Shown one piece after another: positions 50,673 to 59,649 of a DNA stretch of 64,000 nucleotides. The position numbers were made by a program, and so were the translations under genes. The DNA is from Leuconostocaceae bacterium ESL0723 (GTDB taxonomy: Bacteria; Bacillota; Bacilli; Lactobacillales; Lactobacillaceae): the NCBI GenBank assembly GCA_029392055.1, contig CP113928.1, positions 804,501 through 868,500 on the forward strand, written 5' to 3'. Each line of letters begins with the position of its first letter. Within the stretch, counting starts at the first letter, position 1. The notes under the pieces are model-generated. The model saw nothing but the letters and a program-made list of their open reading frames with translations, ran no database searches and was not told where the DNA came from.

Positions 50673-52823
50673 TTACTTGCTAGTATCGGCATTTGATAGG
50701 TCGTAAAGGCTCGAGGACTGGTTACCACCCATCATGCCCATACCGCCACCCTGACGGGTGTTGTTGGTCGTAGTGCTGGTGGTACTAGTGCTTGAACCGT
50801 CGTAGTTAACCTTCTTACCGTTTTCTTCAACCCAGGTCAAAATCTTACCGATTTGACCAGTTGAAGACTTGCCCCGTCCGCCGATCACGAAGTACTTAAT
50901 CTGTCCTTCAGCGACCAGCTTCTTGAACTGGTTCAAGGTCATGGTTGGGTCAGTTCCGTTAAAGCCACCCAGGGCCATCACGGCCTTACCCGACTTAATA
51001 ATATATCCGGATGCCGTACTTGCATCACTAACACCGAAGAGGTACTTGGCGTTACCCTGGTGCTTTTCAGTGTAATCTAAGAGCTTAGTATCAACGCTTG
51101 ATCCCATGCCGCCAGCCATACCAGAGCTCTTCTGGCTCAATAGGCTAGGTCCGGCAAACGGAATCTGGGCTGAACTGTGAGCAATGGTTGGCGTCAGGGC
51201 CCACCATGCTGGCAGTACCAGCACCGTCAGGGCTGAAAGAATCATCCGTGACAGGCGTAGCTGAGGCTTTTCTGGTTTAGGCAGCCACCACCAAACTGAA
51301 AGGGCGACAGCGATGACAACCAGGATAGCCGCCAAAACTGGGTAATATGACCAGGCGTAGTATACCTGCAAGGCTGAAGTTCCCACCAGACCAACGGTAA
51401 TCATACCCTTGGCCAGGTAGTTCTCCTTCTTAGACTCGCCGAGCATCTTCTTAGCCGCAACCACACCGATAGCAGTCAGTGCCGCAATTGCGGGTGCCAG
51501 CATAATCGTGTAGTAAGGGTGGAAGAAACTAGCAACGGAGAAGAAGCCATAAATAGGAACTAACCAACCAGCCCAAAGGACAACGTTCTTTTGCTGGTCA
51601 CTCAGCTGGTACCACTTAGCCTGGCGACGCCGGTAAGCAATCAACCCAGCCAAAGTACCTAAGATTGAGAGTGGTAGGAACCAACCAATTTGTGAACCAA
51701 GATCAACTTGGAACAAACGGAATGGTCCTGGGTTACCGATGGCAAAGGCTGAGCCCATACCACCGCCGCCCATGCCACCACGACGACCGTTCATTCGGCC
51801 AGGACCACCGTTACCGGTTGGCCGCTGACCTCCTTGACCACCAGGGCCTCCGGCAGGCATTTGACCGCCGCCTTGACCACCAGCTTGACCGGGTGCACCG
51901 GCCTGGTTGTTGTTCGTCGCGTTTTGATTATTGGTGTTATTAGCGTTGTTAGTATTATTAGTGTTGTTGTTCCTAGTTGTGGTGGTTTTCTTCTTGTTAC
52001 CCATTCCTGGGAAAGCACCACCCGTACCAGTTGACTGGCCTAGGAGACGTTCAGAACCGTTGTAGCCAAAGGCCAGTTCCATCAAGGAATCGGTCTGAGA
52101 ACTACCAATGTAAGGACGGTCAGCCTTGTTGACGGAGTCAACTGACATTGGATAAGCCAGGGTGAATACACCCAGAGAAACCATGCCGGCGGCCAACCAG
52201 GCCAGCCGCTTCTTCCAAGGAACCTTGATGGCAATCCAGTAGAAGACCAGCATGGCTGGCAAAATCATGAAGGCCTGGAGCATCTTAACGTTAAAGCTGA
52301 TGCCCACAATGGCAAAGCTTAGTAAGACTAACCAGAAATTCTTCTTCGCCACGGCCTTGGTCAAAACATACACTGCCAGAAGCAGGAAGAAGACCAGGAT
52401 GGCATCCATGTTGTTGGTCCGTTCGTTGGCAACTACCGTAGGGGTAAGTGCCATCACCAGGGCGGCAATCCGTCCTGCCCAGAGACCAAACTTAGGCGCA
52501 ATCAGCTTATACATTAGATAAACTGAAGCAATCCCAGCTAAGACACTGGGCAAGACCACCGACCAACCATGGACCCCAAAGATCTTGGCTGAGATGGCCA
52601 TGAACCAAAGGGCAACTGGTGGCTTGTCGACTGTAATGAAGCCGGCTGGATCAAGGGATCCATACCAGAAGTTATGCCAGCTTTGAACCATGGAGGTAAT
52701 GGCCGCCGTGTAGTAGCTATTCGCACTACCGGCATCCCAGATACCCCATCCAAATAAGAATGCGCTGATGACCAGTATCCCTACGAGATACCAGTCAACC
52801 CGCCTTGTTTTTTTCATTTCCAC
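50673..52823 (-). CDS. GT-C (PMT/YkcB-like) membrane glycosyltransferase with low-complexity insert
   Basis: A 716-residue membrane transferase that should move a sugar from a lipid carrier onto an envelope target outside the membrane. An N-terminal PMT-like domain has DAGSANSYYTAAITSMVQSW near 29 and ITVDKPPVALWFMA near 63, with about a dozen helices. An Asn/Thr-rich tract followed by a Gly-rich tract (about 278-366) interrupts the helices, and the C-terminus has a further Thr/Gly/Met-rich tail. A soluble domain with FVIGGRGKSS precedes the tail. The GTG at 52823 lies seven bases after GGAGG; an in-frame ATG at 52817 is the alternative. It is co-transcribed with the GT2 partner. Confidence 0.87.
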   Translation of the reverse strand: MEMKKTRRVDWYLVGILVISAFLFGWGIWDAGSANSYYTAAITSMVQSWHNFWYGSLDPAGFITVDKPPVALWFMAISAKIFGVHGWSVVLPSVLAGIASVYLMYKLIAPKFGLWAGRIAALVMALTPTVVANERTNNMDAILVFFLLLAVYVLTKAVAKKNFWLVLLSFAIVGISFNVKMLQAFMILPAMLVFYWIAIKVPWKKRLAWLAAGMVSLGVFTLAYPMSVDSVNKADRPYIGSSQTDSLMELAFGYNGSERLLGQSTGTGGAFPGMGNKKKTTTTRNNNTNNTNNANNTNNQNATNNNQAGAPGQAGGQGGGQMPAGGPGGQGGQRPTGNGGPGRMNGRRGGMGGGGMGSAFAIGNPGPFRLFQVDLGSQIGWFLPLSILGTLAGLIAYRRRQAKWYQLSDQQKNVVLWAGWLVPIYGFFSVASFFHPYYTIMLAPAIAALTAIGVVAAKKMLGESKKENYLAKGMITVGLVGTSALQVYYAWSYYPVLAAILVVIAVALSVWWWLPKPEKPQLRLSRMILSALTVLVLPAWWALTPTIAHSSAQIPFAGPSLLSQKSSGMAGGMGSSVDTKLLDYTEKHQGNAKYLFGVSDASTASGYIIKSGKAVMALGGFNGTDPTMTLNQFKKLVAEGQIKYFVIGGRGKSSTGQIGKILTWVEENGKKVNYDGSSTSTTSTTTNNTRQGGGMGMMGGNQSSSLYDLSNADTSK

Positions 52824-52900
52824 ATGCGTGCCTCCATCTGTTGATGTTTATAGAATAACCCTTTTGAATTAAAATTGCGTTAATCCAAGATAAAATCAAA

Positions 52901-52932
52901 ATAAAAACCGACCTAAATCTTAGGCGGTTTAT
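52901..52932 (-). terminator. Terminator after the GNAT gene
   Basis: AAACCGCCTAA, ATC-type loop and TTAGGTCGGTTT pair with one mismatch, followed on the minus strand by TTATTTTGATTTT, just after the GNAT stop codon. Confidence 0.75.
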
Positions 52933-52942
52933 TCTAGGTTTA

Positions 52943-53512
52943 TTAAAGTTTCCTTTGGAGATGGCTGTATGAATGGCTGCCAATTTGGACTTTTTTATCA
53001 AATTCAAAGCCCTGGGCCAAATATAACTTCTTGGCCCGTGGGTTCAAATCATCAACGTTTAAACCAATAATCTTGAAGCCGGCCTGGCCAGCCGCTTGGG
53101 CAGCATAGTTTAGTAGCTGACCCCCAACGCCTTGGCCGCGGGCCTGGTCACTAACGACAATCGAATCGAGGTACCACTCTTCTCCCTGCCCTTCTCGGTC
53201 AAGAAAGACCCAATCATGATAATCGTAACGATCAGCTACGATCGCTTGCAGGGTTTGGTCCAACTCAACTTCGTACTGAGCCGGATAACCAAAGGCGACC
53301 CCGACTACGGTCCCATCGTCTTGACGGGCAACTAGAGCGTGCCGATAACCGTAGTGGCTATCTGGGTCTATCAGGGAAGCCTCTCTAACGGCCGCCTGGG
53401 TCGCCCGCTTACCAATGACCTGGTAAGCGGGCACGTCCATGTCATCTAAAATCGTCTGTTCTAAGTCTAAAATCGCGGTTTGGTCAGTTGACCGCGCCGG
53501 TTCGAATTGCAT
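52943..53512 (-). CDS. GNAT-family N-acetyltransferase
   Basis: Predicted acetyl-CoA-dependent acetyltransferase of 189 residues. Motif A with the acetyl-CoA loop is IVVSDQARGQGVGGQLLNYAAQAA near 124-147, and LNVDDLNPRAKKLYLAQGFEF near 157 is motif B. The acceptor is unknown. It lies between the hup terminator and the glycosyltransferase pair, with its own terminator, and nothing in the context indicates its target. Confidence 0.85.
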   Translation of the reverse strand: MQFEPARSTDQTAILDLEQTILDDMDVPAYQVIGKRATQAAVREASLIDPDSHYGYRHALVARQDDGTVVGVAFGYPAQYEVELDQTLQAIVADRYDYHDWVFLDREGQGEEWYLDSIVVSDQARGQGVGGQLLNYAAQAAGQAGFKIIGLNVDDLNPRAKKLYLAQGFEFDKKVQIGSHSYSHLQRKL

Positions 53513-53550
53513 AAATCCTCCATATAAGGGTAACGGGCAATAAAATGGTT

Positions 53551-53578
53551 AAAAAAAAAGACATCTGAAATGCCTTTT
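53551..53578 (-). terminator. Terminator after hup
   Basis: AAAGGCAT, TTCAG and ATGTCTTT pair with one G-T wobble on the minus strand, followed by a nine-T run. Confidence 0.75.
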
Positions 53579-53585
53579 ACGTCAA

Positions 53586-53861
53586 TTACTTGACTGCATC
53601 CTTCAAAGCCTTACCAGGCTTGAATGCGGGAACCTTTGATGCAGGGATTTGGATTTCTTCCTTAGTCCGTGGGTTGCGACCCTTACGAGCTGCGCGCTCA
53701 CGTACTTCGAAGTTACCAAAGCCAATCAATTGAACCTTCTCACCCTTTTGCAAGGCTTCTGAGATTGAGTCCAACACTGCGCCAACTGCCTTGTCAGCAT
53801 CCTTCTTAGTTAATCCAGTCTTCTTAGCTACTGAATCGATCAATTCTTGTTTGTTAGCCAT
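53586..53861 (-). CDS. hup: DNA-binding protein HU
   Basis: Nucleoid protein of 91 residues that bends and compacts DNA as a dimer. The entire sequence from [18 protein letters not shown] to [13 protein letters not shown] is typical, including the [18 protein letters not shown] beta-arm signature near 47. The frame extends upstream to 53942, but AGGAG with seven-base spacing selects 53861. It has its own promoter (TTGCTA 53980-53985, 16 bp, TATGCT 53958-53963) and a leader of roughly 90 nt. Confidence 0.97.
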   Translation of the reverse strand: MANKQELIDSVAKKTGLTKKDADKAVGAVLDSISEALQKGEKVQLIGFGNFEVRERAARKGRNPRTKEEIQIPASKVPAFKPGKALKDAVK

Positions 53862-53957
53862 TCTTATTCTCCTAAAGAGTAAATTTGTCCTGCCCGAAGA
53901 TTTCACGAAAAACTCAGGCGATGAAATCAGCCGGAACATCATTCATAACAATAGGAT

Positions 53958-53985
53958 AGCATACCCACTCACAAAAGTGTAGCAA
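53958..53985 (-). promoter_or_regulatory. hup promoter
   Basis: TTGCTA and TATGCT with a 16-bp spacer, about 97 bp before the HU start codon. The leader contains no clear gene. Confidence 0.65.
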
Positions 53986-54035
53986 TTTCGCCATTTTTCG
54001 CCGATTTAAAGCCATTTTCATCGGATTTAGGTGCC

Positions 54036-55346
54036 CTACTTCCGCTGACGAACGATGATTTTAATCGGGGTTCCTTCAAAGTCAAAGGCCGACCGAATCT
54101 GATTTTCCAAGAAACGCTGGTAGGAAAAATGCATCAGCTCGACATCATTGACAAAGACCACAAAGGTTGGCGGCTGGATAGCCACCTGGGTGGCGTAATA
54201 GACCCGCAACCGCCGGCCGTTATCAGTGGGTGTAGGGTTGATGGCAATCGCGTCCATCAAAACGTCGTTTAACGTCGATGATGGGATTCGCTTGCGGTGG
54301 TTTTCGTCAACCTTCTTAATTAAGTCCGGCAGGCGGTCTAGGCGCTTACCAGTCTCAGCCGAAACAAAGACAATCGGTGCGTAGTCTAAGAACTTAAACT
54401 GCTGCCGGATACTTTCTTCGAACTCAGTCATGGTGTGGGTGTCTTTTTCAATCAAGTCCCACTTGTTGACCACAATGACCATCGCCTTACCGGCTTCGTG
54501 GGCATAACCAGCCACGTGCTTATCCTGGTCACGGATGCCGGCCTGGGCATCGAGGACCATCAAAATGACATCACTGTCTTCAATCGCCTTCATCGCCCGC
54601 ATCACGGCGTACTTCTCAGTCTTTTGGTAGACCTTACCGCGACGCCGAATCCCAGCCGTATCGACCATGACAAATTCGTCCCCTTCTGGGGTGACAAAGC
54701 GGGTATCAACGGCATCGCGGGTAGTCCCCTCAATGTTGGAGACAATCATCCGGTCCTCACCCAGCATGGCGTTGACAATCGATGACTTACCGACATTGGG
54801 CTCACCGATAATACTAAAGCGGATAGCATCATCTTCCTGTTCAGCCGCTTCATCGGGGAAGTGGGCCACGATTGCATCCAAGAGATCACCCAATCCAATC
54901 CCATGAGAACCAGAAACTGGGTAAGGTTCGCCCAGTCCCAGGGCGTAGAAATCATAGATATCAGCGCGCATCTCGGGATTATCGACCTTATTAACGGCCA
55001 AAACGACCGGCTTATTAGTCTTATAGAGCATTTTAGCCACGACCTGGTCGTCCTCGGTCAGGCCTTCCCGTCCAGAAACCACCATAACGATGACATCGGC
55101 TTCATCCAGGGCTAACTCAACCTGGGCCTTAATTTCAGTTAAAAAGGGTTCGTTCCCCAGCTCAATCCCGCCAGTGTCAATCAGGCGAAAATCATAGTTT
55201 AACCACTCCGCCGGGGCATAGAGCCGGTCCCGGGTAACGCCGGGAATATCTTCAACGATGGCCAACCGCTCACCAACCATTCGATTAAATAAGGTGGACT
55301 TACCGACATTGGGTCGGCCAACCACCGCTACCATGGGTGCTGCCAT
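54036..55346 (-). CDS. der: Ribosome-assembly GTPase Der (EngA)
   Basis: A 436-residue GTPase with two tandem G domains, needed for 50S subunit maturation. G1 loops are [12 protein letters not shown] near 10 and [12 protein letters not shown] near 184. The DTGG and DTAG switch motifs and NKVD/NKWD specificity motifs are present in both halves. The C-terminal KH-like domain follows from about 352. Length is normal. It sits between rpsA and hup, the usual neighbourhood in these bacteria. Confidence 0.98.
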   Translation of the reverse strand: MAAPMVAVVGRPNVGKSTLFNRMVGERLAIVEDIPGVTRDRLYAPAEWLNYDFRLIDTGGIELGNEPFLTEIKAQVELALDEADVIVMVVSGREGLTEDDQVVAKMLYKTNKPVVLAVNKVDNPEMRADIYDFYALGLGEPYPVSGSHGIGLGDLLDAIVAHFPDEAAEQEDDAIRFSIIGEPNVGKSSIVNAMLGEDRMIVSNIEGTTRDAVDTRFVTPEGDEFVMVDTAGIRRRGKVYQKTEKYAVMRAMKAIEDSDVILMVLDAQAGIRDQDKHVAGYAHEAGKAMVIVVNKWDLIEKDTHTMTEFEESIRQQFKFLDYAPIVFVSAETGKRLDRLPDLIKKVDENHRKRIPSSTLNDVLMDAIAINPTPTDNGRRLRVYYATQVAIQPPTFVVFVNDVELMHFSYQRFLENQIRSAFDFEGTPIKIIVRQRK

Positions 55347-55367
55347 GTTTACTCCTTATCCTAACAA

Positions 55368-55398
55368 TAAAAAAAGACCGGAAAACCCAGCCTTTTTC
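55368..55398 (-). terminator. Terminator-like hairpin between rpsA and der
   Basis: AAAGGCTGG, TTTT-rich loop and CCGGTCTTT pair with two G-T wobbles on the minus strand, followed by TTTTTATTG. It would separate rpsA from der, unless read-through supplies der. Confidence 0.65.
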
Positions 55399-55404
55399 AT
55401 TTAA

Positions 55405-56595
55405 TTATAGCTTATCACCGAAGATGTCACCAAGCGTTGCGCCACCTTCATCGTCTTGCTGGAAGGCTGCAACATCGGCACGGGAAGCACCGCGGTTATC
55501 CTCATGACGATCACGTTGGTTGGCAGGCTTTTCTTCCAAAGCCTTCATGGATAGAGAAATCCGCTCTTCAGCAGGTTTAACATCCAACACCTGAACCTTA
55601 ACCTTGTCCCCAGACTTCAACACGTCAGCTGGATTTTCAACCCGCTTGTGTGAAATTTGAGAAACGTGAACCAAGCCTTCGATACCAGGGAAGATCTCAA
55701 CAAAGGCACCAAAGTCCTTAACCCGCTTAACAGTTCCTTCCAGAACCGTACCAGCTGGGGCCTTTTCAGCAACCTCGTCCCAAGGACCAGGCTGCGTAGC
55801 CTTGATTGACAGTGAAATCCGTCCGCGTTCCTGATCCAAGGCCAAAATCTTAACCTTGACAGTTTCGCCCTTAGTCAAGACATCGGCTGGATCCTTAACC
55901 CGTTCGTGGGAAATTTCAGAAACGTGTACCAAACCATCAATACCACCGAGGTCAACAAAGGCCCCGAAGTCAGTCAGGCGGGCAACCTTACCTTCAACAA
56001 CATCACCTACGTTGAGGCGGTCGAAGGCTTCAGCTAACTTTTCAGCACGCTCTTGGGCAGCCACTGCCTTACGAGAAAGAATCAAACGGGCCTTGGCAGG
56101 GTCGATTTCGATTACCTCAGCCTTGATGTCTTGTCCCTTGAACTGGTTCAAATCAGAAACGAAACGTTCTGCGACCATTGAAGCTGGCACGAAGCCACGG
56201 ATGCCATCAACGTCAACAATCAAACCACCGCGAACGGCGTTGATTACCTTGGCATCAACTACATCACCTTCAGCAAAGTTGAGGTGTTCCCAAGCCTTGC
56301 GGGCTTCCAAACGCTTCTTAGAAAGGAGGTATGAAACCCCATCCTTGTCGCTGCTAACATTTGAAACTACGACAGTTTCGAGAGTATCACCGACCTTCAA
56401 GTCGTCGGCCAAGTTCAGATTCCGATCGTCAGAGTACTCACGCGCTGGCACAACTCCTTCTTCACCGGTATGCAAACCAATCACGGCCTGGTTGTCGTTG
56501 TCAATTGCCAGCACTTCGCCAGTAACAACATCCCCTACCTTAATTTGATCAGCACTTTCGAGAGCCGCTAATAGCTCGTTGTTCGTATCACTCAT
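55405..56595 (-). CDS. rpsA: 30S ribosomal protein S1 (Firmicutes four-repeat form)
   Basis: RNA-binding protein of 396 residues with four S1 repeats, starting near VGDVVTGEVLAIDND, GDVVDAKVINAVRGG, GDVVEGKVARLTDFGAFVDLGGIDGLVHVSEIS and GTVLEGTVKRVKDFGAFVEIFPGIEGLVHVSQIS. It helps mRNA binding to the ribosome, although S1 is less central in Gram-positive bacteria. The frame runs upstream to 56643, but the MSDTNNELL start at 56595 matches homologues. The AGGAGG is unusually far (about 11-12 nt), with the palindrome GACGTTTAACGTC between, possibly a structure that shortens the spacing or allows autoregulation. Confidence 0.96.
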   Translation of the reverse strand: MSDTNNELLAALESADQIKVGDVVTGEVLAIDNDNQAVIGLHTGEEGVVPAREYSDDRNLNLADDLKVGDTLETVVVSNVSSDKDGVSYLLSKKRLEARKAWEHLNFAEGDVVDAKVINAVRGGLIVDVDGIRGFVPASMVAERFVSDLNQFKGQDIKAEVIEIDPAKARLILSRKAVAAQERAEKLAEAFDRLNVGDVVEGKVARLTDFGAFVDLGGIDGLVHVSEISHERVKDPADVLTKGETVKVKILALDQERGRISLSIKATQPGPWDEVAEKAPAGTVLEGTVKRVKDFGAFVEIFPGIEGLVHVSQISHKRVENPADVLKSGDKVKVQVLDVKPAEERISLSMKALEEKPANQRDRHEDNRGASRADVAAFQQDDEGGATLGDIFGDKL

Positions 56596-56673
56596 GACGT
56601 TAAACGTCCTCCTACCTTTACACTTATAGGAGAATTCTAACAAATTTTAGTACTTTTGCATAGGGCAAAAGCA

Positions 56674-57369
56674 TTATTTAACCGAATGATTTTGCTGTTT
56701 TTTTAAAATAATATTAGTAATTTCAGAAACGACCTGGTCGATACTTTTAGAAGTTGTATCAACTTCAATTGCATCGGCTGCCTTGGTCAGGGGACTGAGT
56801 TTGCGGTGCATGTCCTTGTAGTCCCGCTCTTCGATGTCCTTGGTCAAGGTCGCCAAATCAACATCGATGCCCTGTTCCAAGTTTTCCCGGTAACGGCGCT
56901 GAGCCCGTTCGGCCACACTGGCCACCAGGTAAATTTTAACCTGGGCGTGAGGCAAAACCGTGGTCCCAATGTCACGACCATCCATGACCACGCTGTGCTG
57001 GGCGGCAATCTCACGCTGCTTGCCCAGTAAGAACTCACGTACCTTAGGAAAGGCTGCTACCTGGGAAACATTGTTCGTAATTTCTGGCTGCCGGATGGCC
57101 TCAGTAACCTCTTTTCCATTCAAAAACACCCGCTGGAGGGGTGTTCCCGGTTCGAAGGTTATCTGCAAATCTGGTAAAAGCTGGGCAATGGCGCCTTCAT
57201 CACTGTACGATAGGCCAGCCTGATGGGCGGCCAGAGTGATGGCCCGGTACATCGATCCAGTATCAACATAAACATACTGGAAATTATGGGCCAAAATTTT
57301 AGCAATGGTGGACTTACCCGCTGAAGCGGGTCCGTCAATCGCAATTTGAAAGTGAGCGTTTGCCGTCAT
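56674..57369 (-). CDS. cmk: Cytidylate kinase
   Basis: Phosphorylates CMP and dCMP. The 231 residues have the P-loop [16 protein letters not shown] near 9, the substrate-binding [12 protein letters not shown] near 34, and [23 protein letters not shown] near 127. Length is normal. It is followed by rpsA, the common cmk-rpsA pairing, and preceded within 6 bp by the LysM protein gene, so these genes are probably co-transcribed. Confidence 0.97.
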   Translation of the reverse strand: MTANAHFQIAIDGPASAGKSTIAKILAHNFQYVYVDTGSMYRAITLAAHQAGLSYSDEGAIAQLLPDLQITFEPGTPLQRVFLNGKEVTEAIRQPEITNNVSQVAAFPKVREFLLGKQREIAAQHSVVMDGRDIGTTVLPHAQVKIYLVASVAERAQRRYRENLEQGIDVDLATLTKDIEERDYKDMHRKLSPLTKAADAIEVDTTSKSIDQVVSEITNIILKKQQNHSVK

Positions 57370-57374
57370 AGTGC

Positions 57375-57959
57375 TTAACGAATCCTTAGTTCTTGGCCGG
57401 CGTACTGTGAATAGTTATTAACCGTAACCCCAGGGTTGAGATTAATAATCTGCTGGGTCGTCGAACCATGTGAAATAGCGAAGTTATACAGGGTCTGCCC
57501 TGGTGACAGAACCGCCGTGTTAGCGTTCGCAGCTGAAGCTGCAGCTGAGGAAGCATCGGCGGCCTGCTTGCTGCTCTCTTCGGCAGCGGCCTTGCTACTT
57601 GCGTCAGCAGCCTTACTGCTTGCGGCTGCTTCACTACTGCGAGCATCCGCTTCGCTCTGGCTACTGTCGGCCTTGCTATCCTTCTTGTCCTTGCTCTCGC
57701 TAGAACTCTTATCACTACTGTGCTTGCTTGACGAACTAGATGAACTCTTGGTGATGCCATTAGTTTTAGCATCATCAGAGCGGTTGTTGCTAGCCCAACC
57801 ATAAACCGGCACACTGGCGACAATTAAGACCGTCAACAAGCCCAAAAAGAACTTTAAACCGCTGTGGCGGCTGGCCTTAGAACGGCTGCGTTCATTTCCC
57901 TGATCTGGCTGTTGGTTTTCTGTAGATTGGTGCGTTGAATCTTGTCCATTTTCTTGCAT
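57375..57959 (-). CDS. LysM-domain membrane-anchored protein
   Basis: Bitopic envelope protein of 194 residues: a charged cytoplasmic N-terminus, a helix at about 34-51 ([19 protein letters not shown]), a Ser/Lys/Asp- then Ser/Ala-rich spacer of roughly 80 residues, and a C-terminal LysM domain ([28 protein letters not shown]) that binds peptidoglycan. The Ala/Ser spacer resembles a flexible wall-spanning stalk. The TTG at 57962 also opens the frame, but GGAGG with eight-base spacing selects the ATG at 57959. Its place just before cmk is common in related bacteria. Function beyond wall binding is unknown. Confidence 0.85.
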   Translation of the reverse strand: MQENGQDSTHQSTENQQPDQGNERSRSKASRHSGLKFFLGLLTVLIVASVPVYGWASNNRSDDAKTNGITKSSSSSSSKHSSDKSSSESKDKKDSKADSSQSEADARSSEAAASSKAADASSKAAAEESSKQAADASSAAASAANANTAVLSPGQTLYNFAISHGSTTQQIINLNPGVTVNNYSQYAGQELRIR

Positions 57960-58053
57960 CAAAATGGCCTCCGACTAAATATTCTATCAATTGGTATAAA
58001 ACCCTTACGGCCAGTTTACCACAGTCAATCTGGCTATAGATAGTAACCTTTAC

Positions 58054-58635
58054 TTAAGATTTAAAGTTTTTCCTAAATGGCAGTAAGAGGGCCACCACTA
58101 TACCGCTGGCGAAATTCCACAGGAGACCCTGCAGGAGGTTAAATGGTAAGACCATCCCCCACAGGTAAGGTCCTAAGCCCAAGATCTTTTTGATATCAAA
58201 GTGGGCAAATTCCTGGTAGAGCGGGATGGCAATCCAGAGGTTGACTAAGATGGCCACCACCGTAATCCCAACCGTGGTTACCACCAGGGCCAGGCCCTTA
58301 GCGCCCCACTGGCCTTGACGCTCAAAGTGCGGCAAGACCAGGGCTAGGAGACCAATAAAGGTCAGGGCCACCGCCAGGTTAATTGGCAGACCCAGGTAGG
58401 TATTTACCCCTTCGTTGAAGAGAATTAACTTCAAAACGGTCCGCAGAATCAAAACCCAGAGGGCGGCCCCAAAGTTCATCCAGTACAGGGCGAGGACCGC
58501 TGGCACAATTGAAAAGTCAAACTTCAAAAAGGTTGCCCCTGGAATCAAACTAAACTGGGGCACAATCATTAAAACAAAGGAAACGGCGGCTAGAATACTA
58601 ATCACCGTCACCTGCCTGGTACGTAACTGGTTCAT
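58054..58635 (-). CDS. ribU: Riboflavin ECF transporter substrate-binding subunit RibU
   Basis: Membrane S component of 193 residues with six helices that imports riboflavin with the shared ECF energising module, encoded elsewhere. The sequence TVISILAAVSFVLMIVPQFSLIPGATFLKFDFSIVPAVLALYW is characteristic of RibU. The frame extends to 58692, but GGAGGAG lies six bases before the ATG at 58635, matching homologues. An FMN riboswitch upstream confirms the substrate class. The N-terminal extension seen in the longer frame is riboswitch sequence, not protein. Confidence 0.93.
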   Translation of the reverse strand: MNQLRTRQVTVISILAAVSFVLMIVPQFSLIPGATFLKFDFSIVPAVLALYWMNFGAALWVLILRTVLKLILFNEGVNTYLGLPINLAVALTFIGLLALVLPHFERQGQWGAKGLALVVTTVGITVVAILVNLWIAIPLYQEFAHFDIKKILGLGPYLWGMVLPFNLLQGLLWNFASGIVVALLLPFRKNFKS

Positions 58636-58840
58636 TGCTTTCTCCTCCCGGAACATAAAAAAGGCTGCTCTTTTGCCTCCGGGGGAACACAAAAAAACAG
58701 CACAAACGTGTTTTTCAACTTCTTTATACCCGACTTTACGGTCGGCCCTGGAATCTCACCAGATCAGCTGCTTGCGCAGGTCGCGGGCTTGTCGTTAAAA
58801 CGCATCACCGCCGGTTAGGACTTTCACCTGACCCCGAAGT
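58636..58840 (-). ncRNA. FMN riboswitch upstream of ribU
   Basis: The RFN aptamer (about 58718-58840) has the conserved elements CTTCGGGGTCAGGTG, AAGTCCTAACCGGCGGT, GCCCGCGA, GATCTGGTGAGA and CAGGGCCGACCGT. Downstream, CCCCCGGA can pair with TCCGGGAGG, masking the ribU ribosome site. AAAAACACGTTTGTGCTGTTTTTTT is also terminator-like. FMN binding should reduce riboflavin uptake. Confidence 0.95.
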
Positions 58841-58896
58841 TATTTGAATAAATTGTATTGTAACATGTTTCTTTTGAAAAAACAGCTACCCCGGTT

Positions 58897-59646
58897 TTAC
58901 TTGCGCCGCAGAGTCCGGTAGTCACCCTGCTTAAGCCGACTAACCTCTTGGTGGCTCAAAGAGCGAAATTCACCCGGTTGTAGGCCAACCAGGTCCAAGA
59001 AGGCGTAGCGTTCCCGCTTTAACTTCTGGACAGGCAGGCCCACCTTGGCCAACATCTCCTTAACCTGGTGGTGGCGACCTTCGTGAATCGTAATCCGGAC
59101 CCAGCTGTTTTTCTTGCCGGCATCGACCCGTTCCACCTCAACCTGGGCGGGGGCGGTTTTGTGGCCGTTTAGGACCACACCGGAACGCAAGGGCTGCAAC
59201 TGGCTTTCGGTTGCGATTCCCTGCACTTTGGCCACATAGACCTTGTCTACCCGGCCCTTAGGGTGCATAAGCTGGTTGGCCAGGGTGCCATCGTTAGTTA
59301 GCAGGAGGGCCCCGGTCGTGTCATAATCTAAGCGCCCCACCGGATAAATCCGCTCCGTTACCTCCGGCAGTAAATCAATCACGGTGGCCCGTGCCTTTTC
59401 ATCGTGGTTGGTGGTCACGACTCCGCGAGGCTTATTAAGCAGGTAGTAAACTAACTTCTCGCGGCCTTCGATGGGAACCCCATCGACACTGACCTGGTCA
59501 CCAGGCCCAACCTGGGTGCCTAGGGTGGTGACCACCTGACCATTAACCGACACGCGACCGTCGGTGATTAAAGTCTCGGCCTTCCGCCGCGAAGCCAGGC
59601 CCGCCTGGGCGATAACCTTTTGTAAACGTTGATTGGAACTTACCAT
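58897..59646 (-). CDS. rluB: 23S rRNA pseudouridine synthase RluB
   Basis: Modifies 23S rRNA near the peptidyl-transferase region. The 249 residues include an N-terminal S4 RNA-binding domain (LQKVIAQAGLASRRKAETLITDGRVSVNG, about 8-36) and the catalytic Asp in YPVGRLDYDTTGALLLTND near 101-119. The C-terminal YAFLDLVGLQPGEFRSLSHQE fits RluB/RsuA. It follows scpB by 3 bp, the usual order scpA-scpB-rluB. Start MVSSNQRLQ at 59646. Confidence 0.95.
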   Translation of the reverse strand: MVSSNQRLQKVIAQAGLASRRKAETLITDGRVSVNGQVVTTLGTQVGPGDQVSVDGVPIEGREKLVYYLLNKPRGVVTTNHDEKARATVIDLLPEVTERIYPVGRLDYDTTGALLLTNDGTLANQLMHPKGRVDKVYVAKVQGIATESQLQPLRSGVVLNGHKTAPAQVEVERVDAGKKNSWVRITIHEGRHHQVKEMLAKVGLPVQKLKRERYAFLDLVGLQPGEFRSLSHQEVSRLKQGDYRTLRRK

Positions 59647-59649
59647 GGC

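Noticed and set aside
51890-51985. Trinucleotide repeat tract considered as a phase-variable switch
   Set aside because: Units are in threes and degenerate, so length change would not shift the frame; kept only as a protein-length variation note.
54001-54024. Inverted repeat CCGAT...ATCGG after der
   Set aside because: Only five pairs around a long loop and no T-run, so not a credible terminator.
55856-56548. Open frame of 230 codons antisense to rpsA
   Set aside because: Ser/Thr/Arg-rich composition typical of antisense reading of an acidic, Val/Lys-rich protein; no domain or ribosome site.
58636-58692. N-terminal extension of RibU rich in Lys/Arg/Gly
   Set aside because: The codons lie in the expression platform of the FMN riboswitch; GGAGGAG selects the start at 58635.
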